Shown here: one piece after another, positions 1 through 6,210 of the stretch
Layout: every line of letters starts with the position of its first letter
Numbering within the stretch: position 1 is the first letter of the stretch
NCBI GenBank assembly: GCA_040756085.1
Contig: JBFMAE010000401.1
Location: 1 to 7,702 of the forward strand
From: JBFMAE01 sp040756085
Lineage (GTDB): Bacteria > Desulfobacterota > BSN033 > UBA1163
Reading direction: 5' to 3'
DNA length: 7,702 nt
The notes under the pieces: generated by a model
Database searches by the model: none
The model's input: only the letters and a program-made list of their open reading frames with translations
What the model was told of the DNA's origin: nothing
Made by a program: the position numbers and the translations under genes

Positions 1-1
1 A

Positions 2-928
2 ATGCTCGTATGGCACTATAACGAACCTTTTGCTGACTCTTCAGCGATTCCGACCTACTATGTTGCGAAGATGACGAAGGATTATGTGAAGGTTGTACTC
101 ACAGGGGATGCAGGAGATGAAAATTTTGCCGGCTATCCCAGGTATCTCCGAAGCAAATGGCTAACCCTCTTTTTAAAGATTCCTGAAAGGTTGAGACATG
201 ATTTTTTCCCTCCCTTCTTGAGAATGATCGCTCAATTTCATTGGAGGGAAAAGACCTTCAACCACTTGGCTGCTTACATCGAGTCCATCTCCTCCAATCA
301 AGCAAGGAACTATGCAGAGCAGGTAAAAATCTTCAATGCTGAAGAGAAGGGGTGTCTTTATTCTCCTGAATTTATAGAGGCCGTGGGGAGGATTGATTCC
401 TTCGAGTATCTTCTCAGCAAGTTTGAAGAAGCCAAAACAGATAATCTGATTGAGCAACTTTTATATCTCGATATCAACACCTATCTCCCGGAGGACCTCC
501 TTGTCAAAATGGATATTGCCACCATGGCAAATTCCTTAGAAGCAAGGGTCCCATTTCTTGATCATAAGTTTATGGAGTTAGTTGCTAGGATTCCCCCGGG
601 ATTTAAGTTGAAAGGTTCAACGACCAAATTCATATTGAAGAAAGCCTTTTCAGATCTCCTACCTCAACCAATCCTAGAGCGAAAGAAAATGGGCTTTGGA
701 GTTCCGGTTTCAAGATGGTTCAGAAAGGAATTAAAGGATTATATTCGAGAAGTCCTGTTAGATTCTAAGACAATGAATCGGGGATATTTCAGAAGAAAAG
801 GCATTGAGCGTTTGCTCAATGAACATATTGCATTGAGGTACGATCATTCAGCGAAGATCTGGGCTTTGCTATTTTTAGAAATGTGGTTCAGGGTCTTTAT
901 GGATAAGGAAGGAGATTTCTTTCATTAG
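2..928 (+). CDS. asnB: asparagine synthase (glutamine-hydrolysing), C-terminal part, 5' truncated by window edge
   Basis: This is the synthetase half of an AsnB-type enzyme, which adenylates aspartate with ATP and amidates it with ammonia from glutamine. The frame is open from the first bases, and the first ATG (base 2) is almost certainly internal because homologues are about 600 residues or more and only 308 are visible. Numbering from that ATG, the conserved EPFADSSAIPTYY segment lies at 8-20, the GDAGDENFAGYPRY loop at 35-48, YLPEDLLVKMD at 161-171, the NSLEARVPFLDH signature at 177-188 and KKMGFGVPVSRWF at 228-240. The N-terminal glutaminase domain with its catalytic Cys and the SGGxDS ATP loop lie upstream, outside the window. 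The glycan-type gene that follows suggests the surface-polysaccharide or exosortase-associated AsnB paralogues that often lie in such loci, perhaps amidating a sugar or peptide rather than serving bulk asparagine supply. That last point is inference. Confidence 0.93.
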   Translation: MLVWHYNEPFADSSAIPTYYVAKMTKDYVKVVLTGDAGDENFAGYPRYLRSKWLTLFLKIPERLRHDFFPPFLRMIAQFHWREKTFNHLAAYIESISSNQARNYAEQVKIFNAEEKGCLYSPEFIEAVGRIDSFEYLLSKFEEAKTDNLIEQLLYLDINTYLPEDLLVKMDIATMANSLEARVPFLDHKFMELVARIPPGFKLKGSTTKFILKKAFSDLLPQPILERKKMGFGVPVSRWFRKELKDYIREVLLDSKTMNRGYFRRKGIERLLNEHIALRYDHSAKIWALLFLEMWFRVFMDKEGDFFH

Positions 929-932
929 AAGG
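927..932 (+). promoter_or_regulatory. ribosome binding site AGAAGG fixing the start of the TPR membrane protein
   Basis: AGAAGG overlaps the last bases of the asparagine synthase stop codon and lies 7 bases before the ATG at 940. It matters because it supports the ATG upstream of an embedded palindromic repeat (970-990), which means the repeat is translated. Confidence 0.6.
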
Positions 933-939
933 TTCAAAA

Positions 940-2829
940 ATGATATTTCCTTTTCTAAAAAAACACTGGATTCCGGGGCAAGCCCGGAATGACAAACTGG
1001 ATAAGATATATGGAATTTGCCTCCTAATAGCTTTTTTAGCAGGTGGGCTTTATATCAATTCGCTGGGGAATCTTTTTACTAACTGGGATGATGCGATGAT
1101 TTACCAGAATTCCACCATTCGAAATCTGAGCTGGGAGGGGATAAAAACTTTATTTTCGTATCAACCAGGTAATACTTATCAGCCGATCCGTATGCTGAGT
1201 TATGCCATCGATTACCACTTCTGGAAACTTAATCCATTAGGTTATCATGTTACTAGTATTCTTTTTTACATCCTCACTTGCGTAATGGTATTTTTTACCA
1301 TTCGCAAACTTTCGGCCCATCTGAGGGAAAAAGCTTCACCCGATTCCCATGAGCGAATAGCACTTTTTGGAAGTCTTCTTTTTGTTGCCCATCCAGTCCA
1401 TGTTGAATCAGTCACTTGGCTCGCTGCAAGAAAAGAAGTGCTTCAGGGGTTCTTCTTCTTTCTCGCTTTCTATATTTATTTAAAAGGAGGAGAATGCGAA
1501 GGCCAGAAGAAAATGGTCTATCTGGGTTCGGTCCTTTTAGCATTTCTCCTCGCGGTTCTTTCAAAACCTTCTGCAATTGTTTTCCCCATGGTCATTCTCA
1601 TTTATGAAATCGCAAAAAGAAAGAATAAATTGACGGACTTCATAAGAAGTCATTGGCTTTTCTTTGTCATTTCTATTTTAATTTCAATCATCTTTTTTTC
1701 CATTTTAATGAAGGTAATGTTTGAAGCAAGAGGCATCAAACAATATCGAGGGTCCGACATCGGTAGTAATATACTGGTTTGTCTATATGTTTTTTTACAA
1801 AGCATAAAACTCCTCGTTTTCACGATCAATTACTCGGCGGCTTATTCTTTTTTTGTGTCCATGCCAGTTTTTTCCCTTAAGAATGTAATTTTGATCCTCA
1901 TCACGTTCTCCCTTTTTGCTTTCAGTGTCTTATCCCTACGTAAGACCAAGGTCATCTTTTTCTCTCTTTTCTTCTTTTTCATTACTCTTCTTCCTTACTT
2001 AAATATTATTCCTATCAGTACTCTTAAAGCGGATCGGTATGTCTTCATAGCTTCTTTTTCTTATTCGTTTTTGTTGGGTATTCTTTTTGACCGCCTGTAT
2101 GCCTATCAGCATAAAAAGTTTTCTCTGGGATTCTTCAAATTGTTGTCAGTAGCGGTTTTTTTATTTCTCTTGGCAGGTTATTCATTCATGACCATTCGAC
2201 AAAACACGATTTGGAAAAACAGCTATACCTTATGGAGTGATGCAGTGGAAAAATATCCTAACAGTAATACAGCCAATGCTCTGATGGGAGTAGTTTACAT
2301 GGAATTAGGGATGGATGGAAAAGCAATCCAATATCTTGAAAAAGCTGTACAAATCCTTCCTTATGATTATCAATCCCGAAATAACCTTGGAATAGTCTAT
2401 GGAAGAATAGAACAACCTGAGAAGGCTTTAAAAGAACTAATGACAGCCATCCAGTTAAGACCGGATGACGATACGATCAAGATAAACCTCTCTGTTTTTT
2501 ATGTGAGGCAGAAAGAGTATAAAAAAGCCGAAGAAGTATTAAAGTATTTATTATCAAAAAATAATCAAAATGCCAATCTCCACTTCCGGTTAGGATTGGT
2601 TTATAAAGAAGCAGGGCAATATGAGGCGGCTATTTCAGAATTGCTAAAATCAATGGAATTAGCTCCTCATATTATCAACCCTTACGAAGAACTTGGGAAT
2701 ATTTATGCAAGCAGACTGAAAGATATGGAAAAGGCGAAATATTATTATGGAAAAGGGATTGAAGCAGCGCCCAGAGCAAAACTCCGAGTGGAGGATCTGA
2801 GGTGGATGGTTCAGGATCTGCAAAGATAA
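940..2829 (+). CDS. multi-pass membrane protein with C-terminal TPR repeats, TMTC/GT-C glycosyltransferase-like
   Basis: A 629-residue inner-membrane protein. After a short basic N-terminus, hydrophobic segments run from about residue 23 to 418 (for example 23-43, 103-122, 138-158, 166-182, 192-224, 238-260, 275-296, 315-333, 337-357, 367-384, 399-418). The loop motif NWDD at 48-51, the YQPIRMLSYAIDYHFW segment at 80-95, HPVHVESVTW at 151-160 with a following R/E pair, and ADRYVF at 364-369 match the pattern of bacterial TMTC-like proteins, which are GT-C-fold and probably use lipid-linked sugars. Residues about 430-625 form roughly five TPR units (ANALMGVVYMELG, NNLGIVYGRIEQ, LHFRLGLVYKEAGQ and others), a protein-interaction scaffold probably outside the membrane. 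The gene starts 11 bases after the asparagine synthase and is probably in its operon. Residues 9-19 (HWIPGQARNDK) are encoded by a palindromic intergenic-type repeat. The stop codon lies in the first heptad of the downstream array. Glycosyltransferase activity and substrate are inferred, not shown. Confidence 0.85.
   Translation: MIFPFLKKHWIPGQARNDKLDKIYGICLLIAFLAGGLYINSLGNLFTNWDDAMIYQNSTIRNLSWEGIKTLFSYQPGNTYQPIRMLSYAIDYHFWKLNPLGYHVTSILFYILTCVMVFFTIRKLSAHLREKASPDSHERIALFGSLLFVAHPVHVESVTWLAARKEVLQGFFFFLAFYIYLKGGECEGQKKMVYLGSVLLAFLLAVLSKPSAIVFPMVILIYEIAKRKNKLTDFIRSHWLFFVISILISIIFFSILMKVMFEARGIKQYRGSDIGSNILVCLYVFLQSIKLLVFTINYSAAYSFFVSMPVFSLKNVILILITFSLFAFSVLSLRKTKVIFFSLFFFFITLLPYLNIIPISTLKADRYVFIASFSYSFLLGILFDRLYAYQHKKFSLGFFKLLSVAVFLFLLAGYSFMTIRQNTIWKNSYTLWSDAVEKYPNSNTANALMGVVYMELGMDGKAIQYLEKAVQILPYDYQSRNNLGIVYGRIEQPEKALKELMTAIQLRPDDDTIKINLSVFYVRQKEYKKAEEVLKYLLSKNNQNANLHFRLGLVYKEAGQYEAAISELLKSMELAPHIINPYEELGNIYASRLKDMEKAKYYYGKGIEAAPRAKLRVEDLRWMVQDLQR
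964..996. repeat. palindromic intergenic-type repeat embedded in coding sequence
   Basis: The core is a perfect inverted repeat, ATTCCGGG (970-977), loop GCAAG, CCCGGAAT (983-990), flanked by CACTGG and GACAAA. The peptide it encodes (HWIPGQARNDK) is familiar from spurious translations of a dispersed repeat in many proteobacterial-type genomes. Here it is in frame at residues 9-19 of the TPR membrane protein. In RNA it would form an 8-bp GC-rich hairpin about 30 bases after the start codon. The family assignment is from memory of the motif, not from a search. Confidence 0.7.
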
Positions 2830-2918
2830 ACGATGAACAATGAACGGTGGACTATGAACAGGTGGAACAATGAACGATGAACTATGGACAGTTGGGCTAT
2901 GAACGATAAACAAAAAAC
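2825..2918 (+). repeat. left heptad array (ATGAAC-type words), upstream of the four-helix-bundle gene
   Basis: About thirteen words of 7 bases, a few stretched to 8 or 9, follow one another: GATAAAC, GATGAAC, AATGAAC, GGTGGAC, TATGAAC and so on, nearly all ending in AC. The first word (2825-2831) contains the TAA stop of the preceding gene. ATGAACGATGAAC (2870-2882) and ATGAACGATAAAC (2899-2911) have perfect 13-base reverse complements at 3314-3326 and 3328-3340. The array holds several ATG codons and no purine-rich Shine-Dalgarno site. Confidence 0.85.
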
Positions 2919-2919
2919 A

Positions 2920-3312
2920 ATGAGCAAAAAAGAGAAGACATCGCTTTTTCGATTCAGGAAGTGGCCAGTATACATAGCGGCCAAATCCTTTCGGAAAAAA
3001 ATGAGACAGGTGGCAAGAAATTTGCCCGATGGTGAACGTTTCCTCTTGAGAGACCAGCTATCACGCGCTGCCGATTCGACTTGTCTAAATATTGCTGAGG
3101 GGTCCAACAAATTATCGGATCTTGAATTTAGCAAATATTTAAATACATCAGAAACCTCTTTGGAAGAAGTGGTGTGTTGTTTGGATTTGATTTTAGACGA
3201 TGGTTATATTACGGGCCAGGAGTTCGAGGGGTATTTGAAAGAAGCTGAGGTTTTGGGTGCACAGCTGATTTCATTCGGGAAGAAAGTTCGCAACGAAGGG
3301 ATTCGTCTATAA
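2920..3312 (+). CDS. four-helix-bundle protein of the S23/IVS family
   Basis: A 130-residue protein from the ATG at 2920. In-frame ATGs at 2884 and 2899 would add 12 or 7 residues, all encoded by the heptad array; an in-frame TGA at 2878-2880 rules out anything earlier. I chose 2920 because MSKKEKTSLF is the first sequence not made of array words, but no start has a clear Shine-Dalgarno site. The family signature is clear: a K-x-F amphipathic first helix (about 13-35), LPDGERFLLRDQLSRAA (35-51), the hallmark NIAEGS (57-62), then EFSKYLNTSETSLEEV (69-84) and a last helix to about 124. The family was first seen in intervening sequences of 23S rRNA genes (Leptospira, Coxiella). Known structures are pentameric four-helix bundles, a fold shared with Avd, the accessory protein of diversity-generating retroelements. 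Nucleic-acid binding is suspected but its function is unknown. The gene lies between opposed heptad arrays, as if inserted between the TPR gene and the prepilin peptidase gene. Confidence 0.88.
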   Translation: MSKKEKTSLFRFRKWPVYIAAKSFRKKMRQVARNLPDGERFLLRDQLSRAADSTCLNIAEGSNKLSDLEFSKYLNTSETSLEEVVCCLDLILDDGYITGQEFEGYLKEAEVLGAQLISFGKKVRNEGIRL

Positions 3313-3344
3313 GGTTCATCGTTCATAGTTTATCGTTCATCATT
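3313..3344 (-). repeat. right heptad array, inverted, downstream of the four-helix-bundle gene
   Basis: It starts at the base after the stop codon. Read on the minus strand it gives GATGAAC, GATAAAC, TATGAAC, GATGAAC: the same 7-base words as the left array, in opposite orientation. Two 13-base stretches are perfect reverse complements of left-array segments. Their order is not nested (the inner right segment matches the outer left one), so the two 13-mers cannot both pair in a single stem. Confidence 0.85.
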
Positions 3345-3345
3345 T

Positions 3346-3350
3346 GAGGT
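3346..3350 (+). promoter_or_regulatory. ribosome binding site GAGGT of the prepilin peptidase
   Basis: GAGGT lies 6 bases before the ATG at 3357 and just outside the inverted heptad array. The four-helix-bundle unit therefore ends without disturbing translation of the next gene. Confidence 0.6.
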
Positions 3351-3356
3351 ATATAC

Positions 3357-4118
3357 ATGTGGCACATTATTTCCATTGTTTTAGGTGCTATCGTGGGTAG
3401 TTTCCTGAATGTCTGTATCTTCAGGCTACCCAAAGAAGAATCCATCATCACTCCGGGTTCTCATTGTCCTCATTGTAAAAACCCTATCAGGTTTTATGAC
3501 AATATCCCTCTGGTCAGTTACCTCTTATTGATGGGAAAATGCCGTCATTGTCACGGCACCATTTCTTTTCAATATCCTTTGGTCGAGGGAATGACTGCAC
3601 TCAGTTCCCTTTTTCTGTTTATTAAATTTGGACCATCCCTAAATTATCTCCTCTATTTCTCTTTTGTTGCAGCGTTAATTGTCATTACCGTGATTGACCT
3701 ATATTACCAGATCATCCCTGATTTAATCAGCCTTCCAGGGATCGGTGTCGGGTTGTTAGGCTCTTTGATCATCCCTCAGATCACTTTTATCAATTCACTG
3801 ATAGGAATCATTCTGGGAGGAGGGAGCCTCTTTGGGGTGGCTACCTTATATCAGTGGCTGTTTAAAAGAGAAGGAATGGGCGGAGGAGATGTCAAGCTTT
3901 TAGCAATGATTGGTGCCTTCTTGGGATGGAAAGCGGTGATCCTCACTATTCTTTTAAGTTCCCTGATTGGATCTTTAACCGGGATTATAATTATGGTTTT
4001 AAAGGCCAAGAATTTTAAATATGCCATACCCTTTGGGCCCTTCCTCTCCCTGGGGGCTGTGATTTCACTCTTCTGGGGAGAGAATTTGATAAGGTGGTAT
4101 CTGTATATAAATAGGTGA
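3357..4118 (+). CDS. pilD: type IV prepilin peptidase / N-methyltransferase (PilD/GspO, A24A)
   Basis: A 253-residue bifunctional inner-membrane enzyme that cleaves the leader of type IV prepilins or type II pseudopilins and methylates the new N-terminus. Residues 1-25 (IVLGAIVGSFLNVCIFRLP) are the typical N-terminal membrane segment. The cytoplasmic zinc-binding domain has both Cys pairs, CPHC (37-40) and CRHC (62-65), then the FQYPLVEGMTA region (71-81). The aspartyl-protease motifs are IDLYYQIIPD (113-122) and GMGGGDVKLLAMIGAFLGW (173-191). The likely catalytic pair is D114 and D178, spaced like the known pair in V. cholerae TcpJ. About six further hydrophobic segments fill residues 92-250. 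Length and motifs look intact. It follows the four-helix-bundle unit and precedes a sensor kinase and an NtrC-type regulator, which fits a pilus or secretion locus, but no pilin is visible, so PilD and GspO roles cannot be separated. Confidence 0.95.
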   Translation: MWHIISIVLGAIVGSFLNVCIFRLPKEESIITPGSHCPHCKNPIRFYDNIPLVSYLLLMGKCRHCHGTISFQYPLVEGMTALSSLFLFIKFGPSLNYLLYFSFVAALIVITVIDLYYQIIPDLISLPGIGVGLLGSLIIPQITFINSLIGIILGGGSLFGVATLYQWLFKREGMGGGDVKLLAMIGAFLGWKAVILTILLSSLIGSLTGIIIMVLKAKNFKYAIPFGPFLSLGAVISLFWGENLIRWYLYINR

Positions 4119-4128
4119 AGGCACGAAT

Positions 4129-4196
4129 GATGAACGATGCACGATGAACAATGAAATTCAGGAATAATGGAATATTGGAATGCTGGAATGTTGGGT
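4129..4196 (+). repeat. left half of nested palindrome: heptads then octads
   Basis: This begins about 10 bases after the prepilin peptidase stop. Bases 4129-4156 are 7-base words (GATGAAC, GATGCAC, GATGAAC, AATGAAA). Bases 4161-4196 switch to an exact 8-base period with consensus GGAATNNT (GGAATAAT, GGAATATT, GGAATGCT, GGAATGTT) ending in GGGT. Both word types recur inverted at 4222-4302. Confidence 0.85.
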
Positions 4197-4221
4197 AAAC
4201 ACAAAAAATAAATTTTTATCT

Positions 4222-4302
4222 AACCCATTATTCCACTGTTCCATCATCCCATCCTTCTAAGGGATTGGGTTCAACGTTCATTGTTTAAAGTTCATTGTAT
4301 TT
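4222..4302 (-). repeat. right half of nested palindrome: inverted octads then inverted heptads
   Basis: On the minus strand, 4222-4254 reads as 8-base words (GGGATGAT, GGAACAGT, GGAATAAT, then GGGT). Bases 4268-4302 read as AATGAAC-type words of 7 bases. The two halves face each other around an AT-rich loop (4197-4221). The order heptad-octad-loop-octad-heptad is symmetrical, while individual words differ at the variable positions, so pairing would be imperfect. Confidence 0.8.
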
Positions 4303-4308
4303 AAATGA

Positions 4309-4329
4309 TACGGTCTTCGTTACCGTAAC
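4309..4329. promoter_or_regulatory. small inverted repeats just upstream of the sensor kinase (possible operator)
   Basis: TACGGT (4309-4314) and ACCGTA (4322-4327) are inverted around a 7-base loop, and GTTAC-C-GTAAC (4319-4329) is a perfect 11-base palindrome overlapping the right arm. They end 13 bases before the kinase ATG. An operator or a short 5' hairpin are both possible. No -35/-10 or sigma-54 (GG-N10-GC) promoter could be placed convincingly beside them. Confidence 0.25.
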
Positions 4330-4342
4330 CTAAACAAAGAAT

Positions 4343-6022
4343 ATGAAAAGGGATTCCTGGCTGTTTAAGCGATTGAATTTACCCCTTCGAACAGAGGTTA
4401 TCGTCAACATCTCGCTTCTCATGCTGGCGGCAATCCTATTGATCGGGTTTACCATATCCAAGGTCAATGAGCGGAATATTATCCAGGAAAAAGTGAGATA
4501 TGGTGAAGAGATGGCCCGGGATTTTCAAGCGATCATTGACTTTATGTTCAGGGATAAAAAAGAATTTTCATTAGACAGCCTCTTAATCAAGAAAGAAGTT
4601 CAGGATTTTGCTCATATCTATATAAGAGAGAAAGGTTTTTATGAGTTAGTGATTGTGGACCATCAATTCAAAGTCATTGCCAGCAAGAGACAAGCATTGG
4701 TAGATAAGCCATATGGCAATAATCTTATGAAAAATTCAATCCAATCGGGTCGATTCAATCATGAAATTGAAAAATCCGGAAGTTTTCTTACTCCCCATTA
4801 TAAAAAAATGATTCTTTACGCACCGTTATGGGTTCAGGGAAAGGTTGCCGGAGGAATTCAAATGGAAATTCCCATTGGGGATTTGATGATAAATTTATTA
4901 GAATCCAAAAGGATCATTTTAGTCTCGATCATTCTGGATGCCTTCGTTCTGATCGTTTTTGGAAGTATTTTATTGTCCCGAGTTTTGGTTAAACCTCTAA
5001 AAGATCTCGTCCGTTTGACCCAAAAGATTAGCGACAGTGATTTTAGTGAAAAGATCGAAGTGACTTCGAAAAATGAAATCGGGCAACTGATGGGTTCCTT
5101 CAACCGAATGATAGAGAGATTAAAAGAGAATCAGGAGAGCCTGGAAAATTATTTGGAATCCCTTGAATTGACAAATAAAAAGTTGAAGCAGGCCCAGGAA
5201 GAACTGATCCGTACGGAGAAACTGGCATCCATTGGTAAGTTCGCTGCAGGAGTGGCCCATGAAGTTGGGAACCCCTTGGGGGCGATTTTGGGATATACCA
5301 GTATCTTAGAAAAAGGGGGGATAAACCAGGAGGAATCGAAAGATTATTTAAAGCGTATCGAAAAGGAAATTGAAAGAATTAACCGAATTGTCCGAGAACT
5401 TTTAGATTTTGCGAGGCCATCCCAACCCGAGTTTAGAGAGGTGGAGATTAATAAAGTCATCGAAAGTACCCTTTCCTTACTCTCTTATCAAAAGAATTTT
5501 AAAAATATCCAAACCAAGATCGACCTTCAGCCAAATTTGCCTATGATCAAAGGGGACGAATCTCAACTTTCTCAAGTACTTATCAACATCATTCTCAATG
5601 CGGTCGATGCCATGTCAAATGGGGGGGTTCTGAGAATTCAAACTGAAGAATATGTGGTGGAAGACTTGTTCCCAGGTCGTCTTCAGAATCTCTACTATCC
5701 ACGCCGGCGCAGAGAGGATCCGATGGAATCCGATTATTCTCACTTGCGGAAACCCGACCCGTTAACCGCAATTCTTAAAAAATTCTCGAGAGGAGATCGA
5801 TTAGTGAGAACCCGAATCTCCGATACAGGTGTGGGGATTAAGAAGGAAGATTTGGAAAGAATATTCGATCCTTTTTTTACAACGAAGTCCCCTGATAGAG
5901 GAACGGGCCTTGGATTGTCGATCTCATTAAGGATTGTCGAATCCATGGGTGGTGAAATCAGGGTGGAGAGCGAGGTTGGAAATGGTTCAGCCTTCGAAAT
6001 CTATTTCCCTTGTGCCACATGA
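4343..6022 (+). CDS. membrane sensor histidine kinase (NtrB/PilS/ZraS-like, HAMP-HisKA-HATPase)
   Basis: A 559-residue two-pass sensor kinase. TM1 is at about 18-40, an extracytoplasmic domain at 41-189 (Cache-like by length and position; the ligand cannot be read), TM2 at about 190-212, HAMP at about 213-264 (VKPLKDLVRL, ending NEIGQLMGSFNRMIERL), and a coiled coil at 265-292. The dimerization domain has the H box GVAHEVGNPLGAILGY with phosphoacceptor H306. The ATP domain has the N box (INIILNAVDAM, N419), G1 DTGVGI (494-499), F box FDPFFTTK (508-515) and G2 GTGLGLSIS (520-528). About 50 residues (roughly 436-488, Arg-rich at 454-457) lie between the N-box subdomain and G1, longer than usual. 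The start has only a weak AAAGA upstream. The partner is almost certainly the NtrC-type regulator at 6258. Beside a prepilin peptidase a PilS-like role is plausible, though classical Pseudomonas PilS has six TMs. Confidence 0.92.
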   Translation: MKRDSWLFKRLNLPLRTEVIVNISLLMLAAILLIGFTISKVNERNIIQEKVRYGEEMARDFQAIIDFMFRDKKEFSLDSLLIKKEVQDFAHIYIREKGFYELVIVDHQFKVIASKRQALVDKPYGNNLMKNSIQSGRFNHEIEKSGSFLTPHYKKMILYAPLWVQGKVAGGIQMEIPIGDLMINLLESKRIILVSIILDAFVLIVFGSILLSRVLVKPLKDLVRLTQKISDSDFSEKIEVTSKNEIGQLMGSFNRMIERLKENQESLENYLESLELTNKKLKQAQEELIRTEKLASIGKFAAGVAHEVGNPLGAILGYTSILEKGGINQEESKDYLKRIEKEIERINRIVRELLDFARPSQPEFREVEINKVIESTLSLLSYQKNFKNIQTKIDLQPNLPMIKGDESQLSQVLINIILNAVDAMSNGGVLRIQTEEYVVEDLFPGRLQNLYYPRRRREDPMESDYSHLRKPDPLTAILKKFSRGDRLVRTRISDTGVGIKKEDLERIFDPFFTTKSPDRGTGLGLSISLRIVESMGGEIRVESEVGNGSAFEIYFPCAT

Positions 6023-6072
6023 GAATCGAATAGCACAGAGGACCTAACTGTATGGGAATAAGAATGTTTAAT

Positions 6073-6170
6073 GTTGAGAATGCTCGTATCGAAGCAGGAA
6101 GTACGAAAATAGAAACTCGATTAACAAGCTTCAATTATCAAGCATCGATACGAGCCTCGACAACGATAAC
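6073..6170. repeat. inverted repeat between kinase and regulator genes
   Basis: GCTCGTATCGAAGC (6082-6095) and GCATCGATACGAGC (6142-6155) are reverse complements at 13 of 14 positions around a 46-base loop. Weaker symmetry continues outward for about 14 bases (GTTG at 6073-6076 against CAAC at 6161-6164). The loop itself contains CGAA/GCTTC-type words and an alternative pairing of TCGAAGC with GCTTCAA (6129-6135). The sequence is unlike the heptad and octad families, so this is a separate repeat type. Confidence 0.7.
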
Positions 6171-6210
6171 CGATATTGTTCATCTATACCTAAAAACACT
6201 TATTGATGAC

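Noticed and set aside
173..457. Minus-strand 94-codon open frame
   Set aside because: It lies wholly inside the asparagine synthase gene, whose + strand motifs are unmistakable.
2825..2918. CRISPR array
   Set aside because: Words are 7 bases with no unique spacers of 25-40 bases and no cas genes nearby.
2659..3134. Minus-strand open frames rich in FIVH and VHRS peptides
   Set aside because: They are translations of the heptad array in reverse and overlap clear + strand genes.
2920..3312. Accessory (Avd) gene of a diversity-generating retroelement
   Set aside because: The fold family is related, but no reverse transcriptase, template repeat or variable repeat is visible in the window.
3359..3374. 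TGGCAC as a sigma-54 promoter half-site
   Set aside because: It lies inside the prepilin peptidase coding region and lacks the GC at the -12 position.
4161..4254. Intrinsic transcription terminator after the prepilin peptidase
   Set aside because: The octad arms pair only imperfectly, the loop is long, and no GC-rich stem is followed by a T run. Attenuation remains possible but cannot be supported.
5621..5627. G7 tract in the kinase gene as a phase-variable switch
   Set aside because: The frame is intact, the tract is short for slippage switching, and a similar A5G6 run at 5310-5320 suggests ordinary composition.
6011..6037. TGTGC/GCACA hairpin at the kinase stop codon
   Set aside because: Only 5 base pairs around a 17-base loop with no T run; not better than chance.
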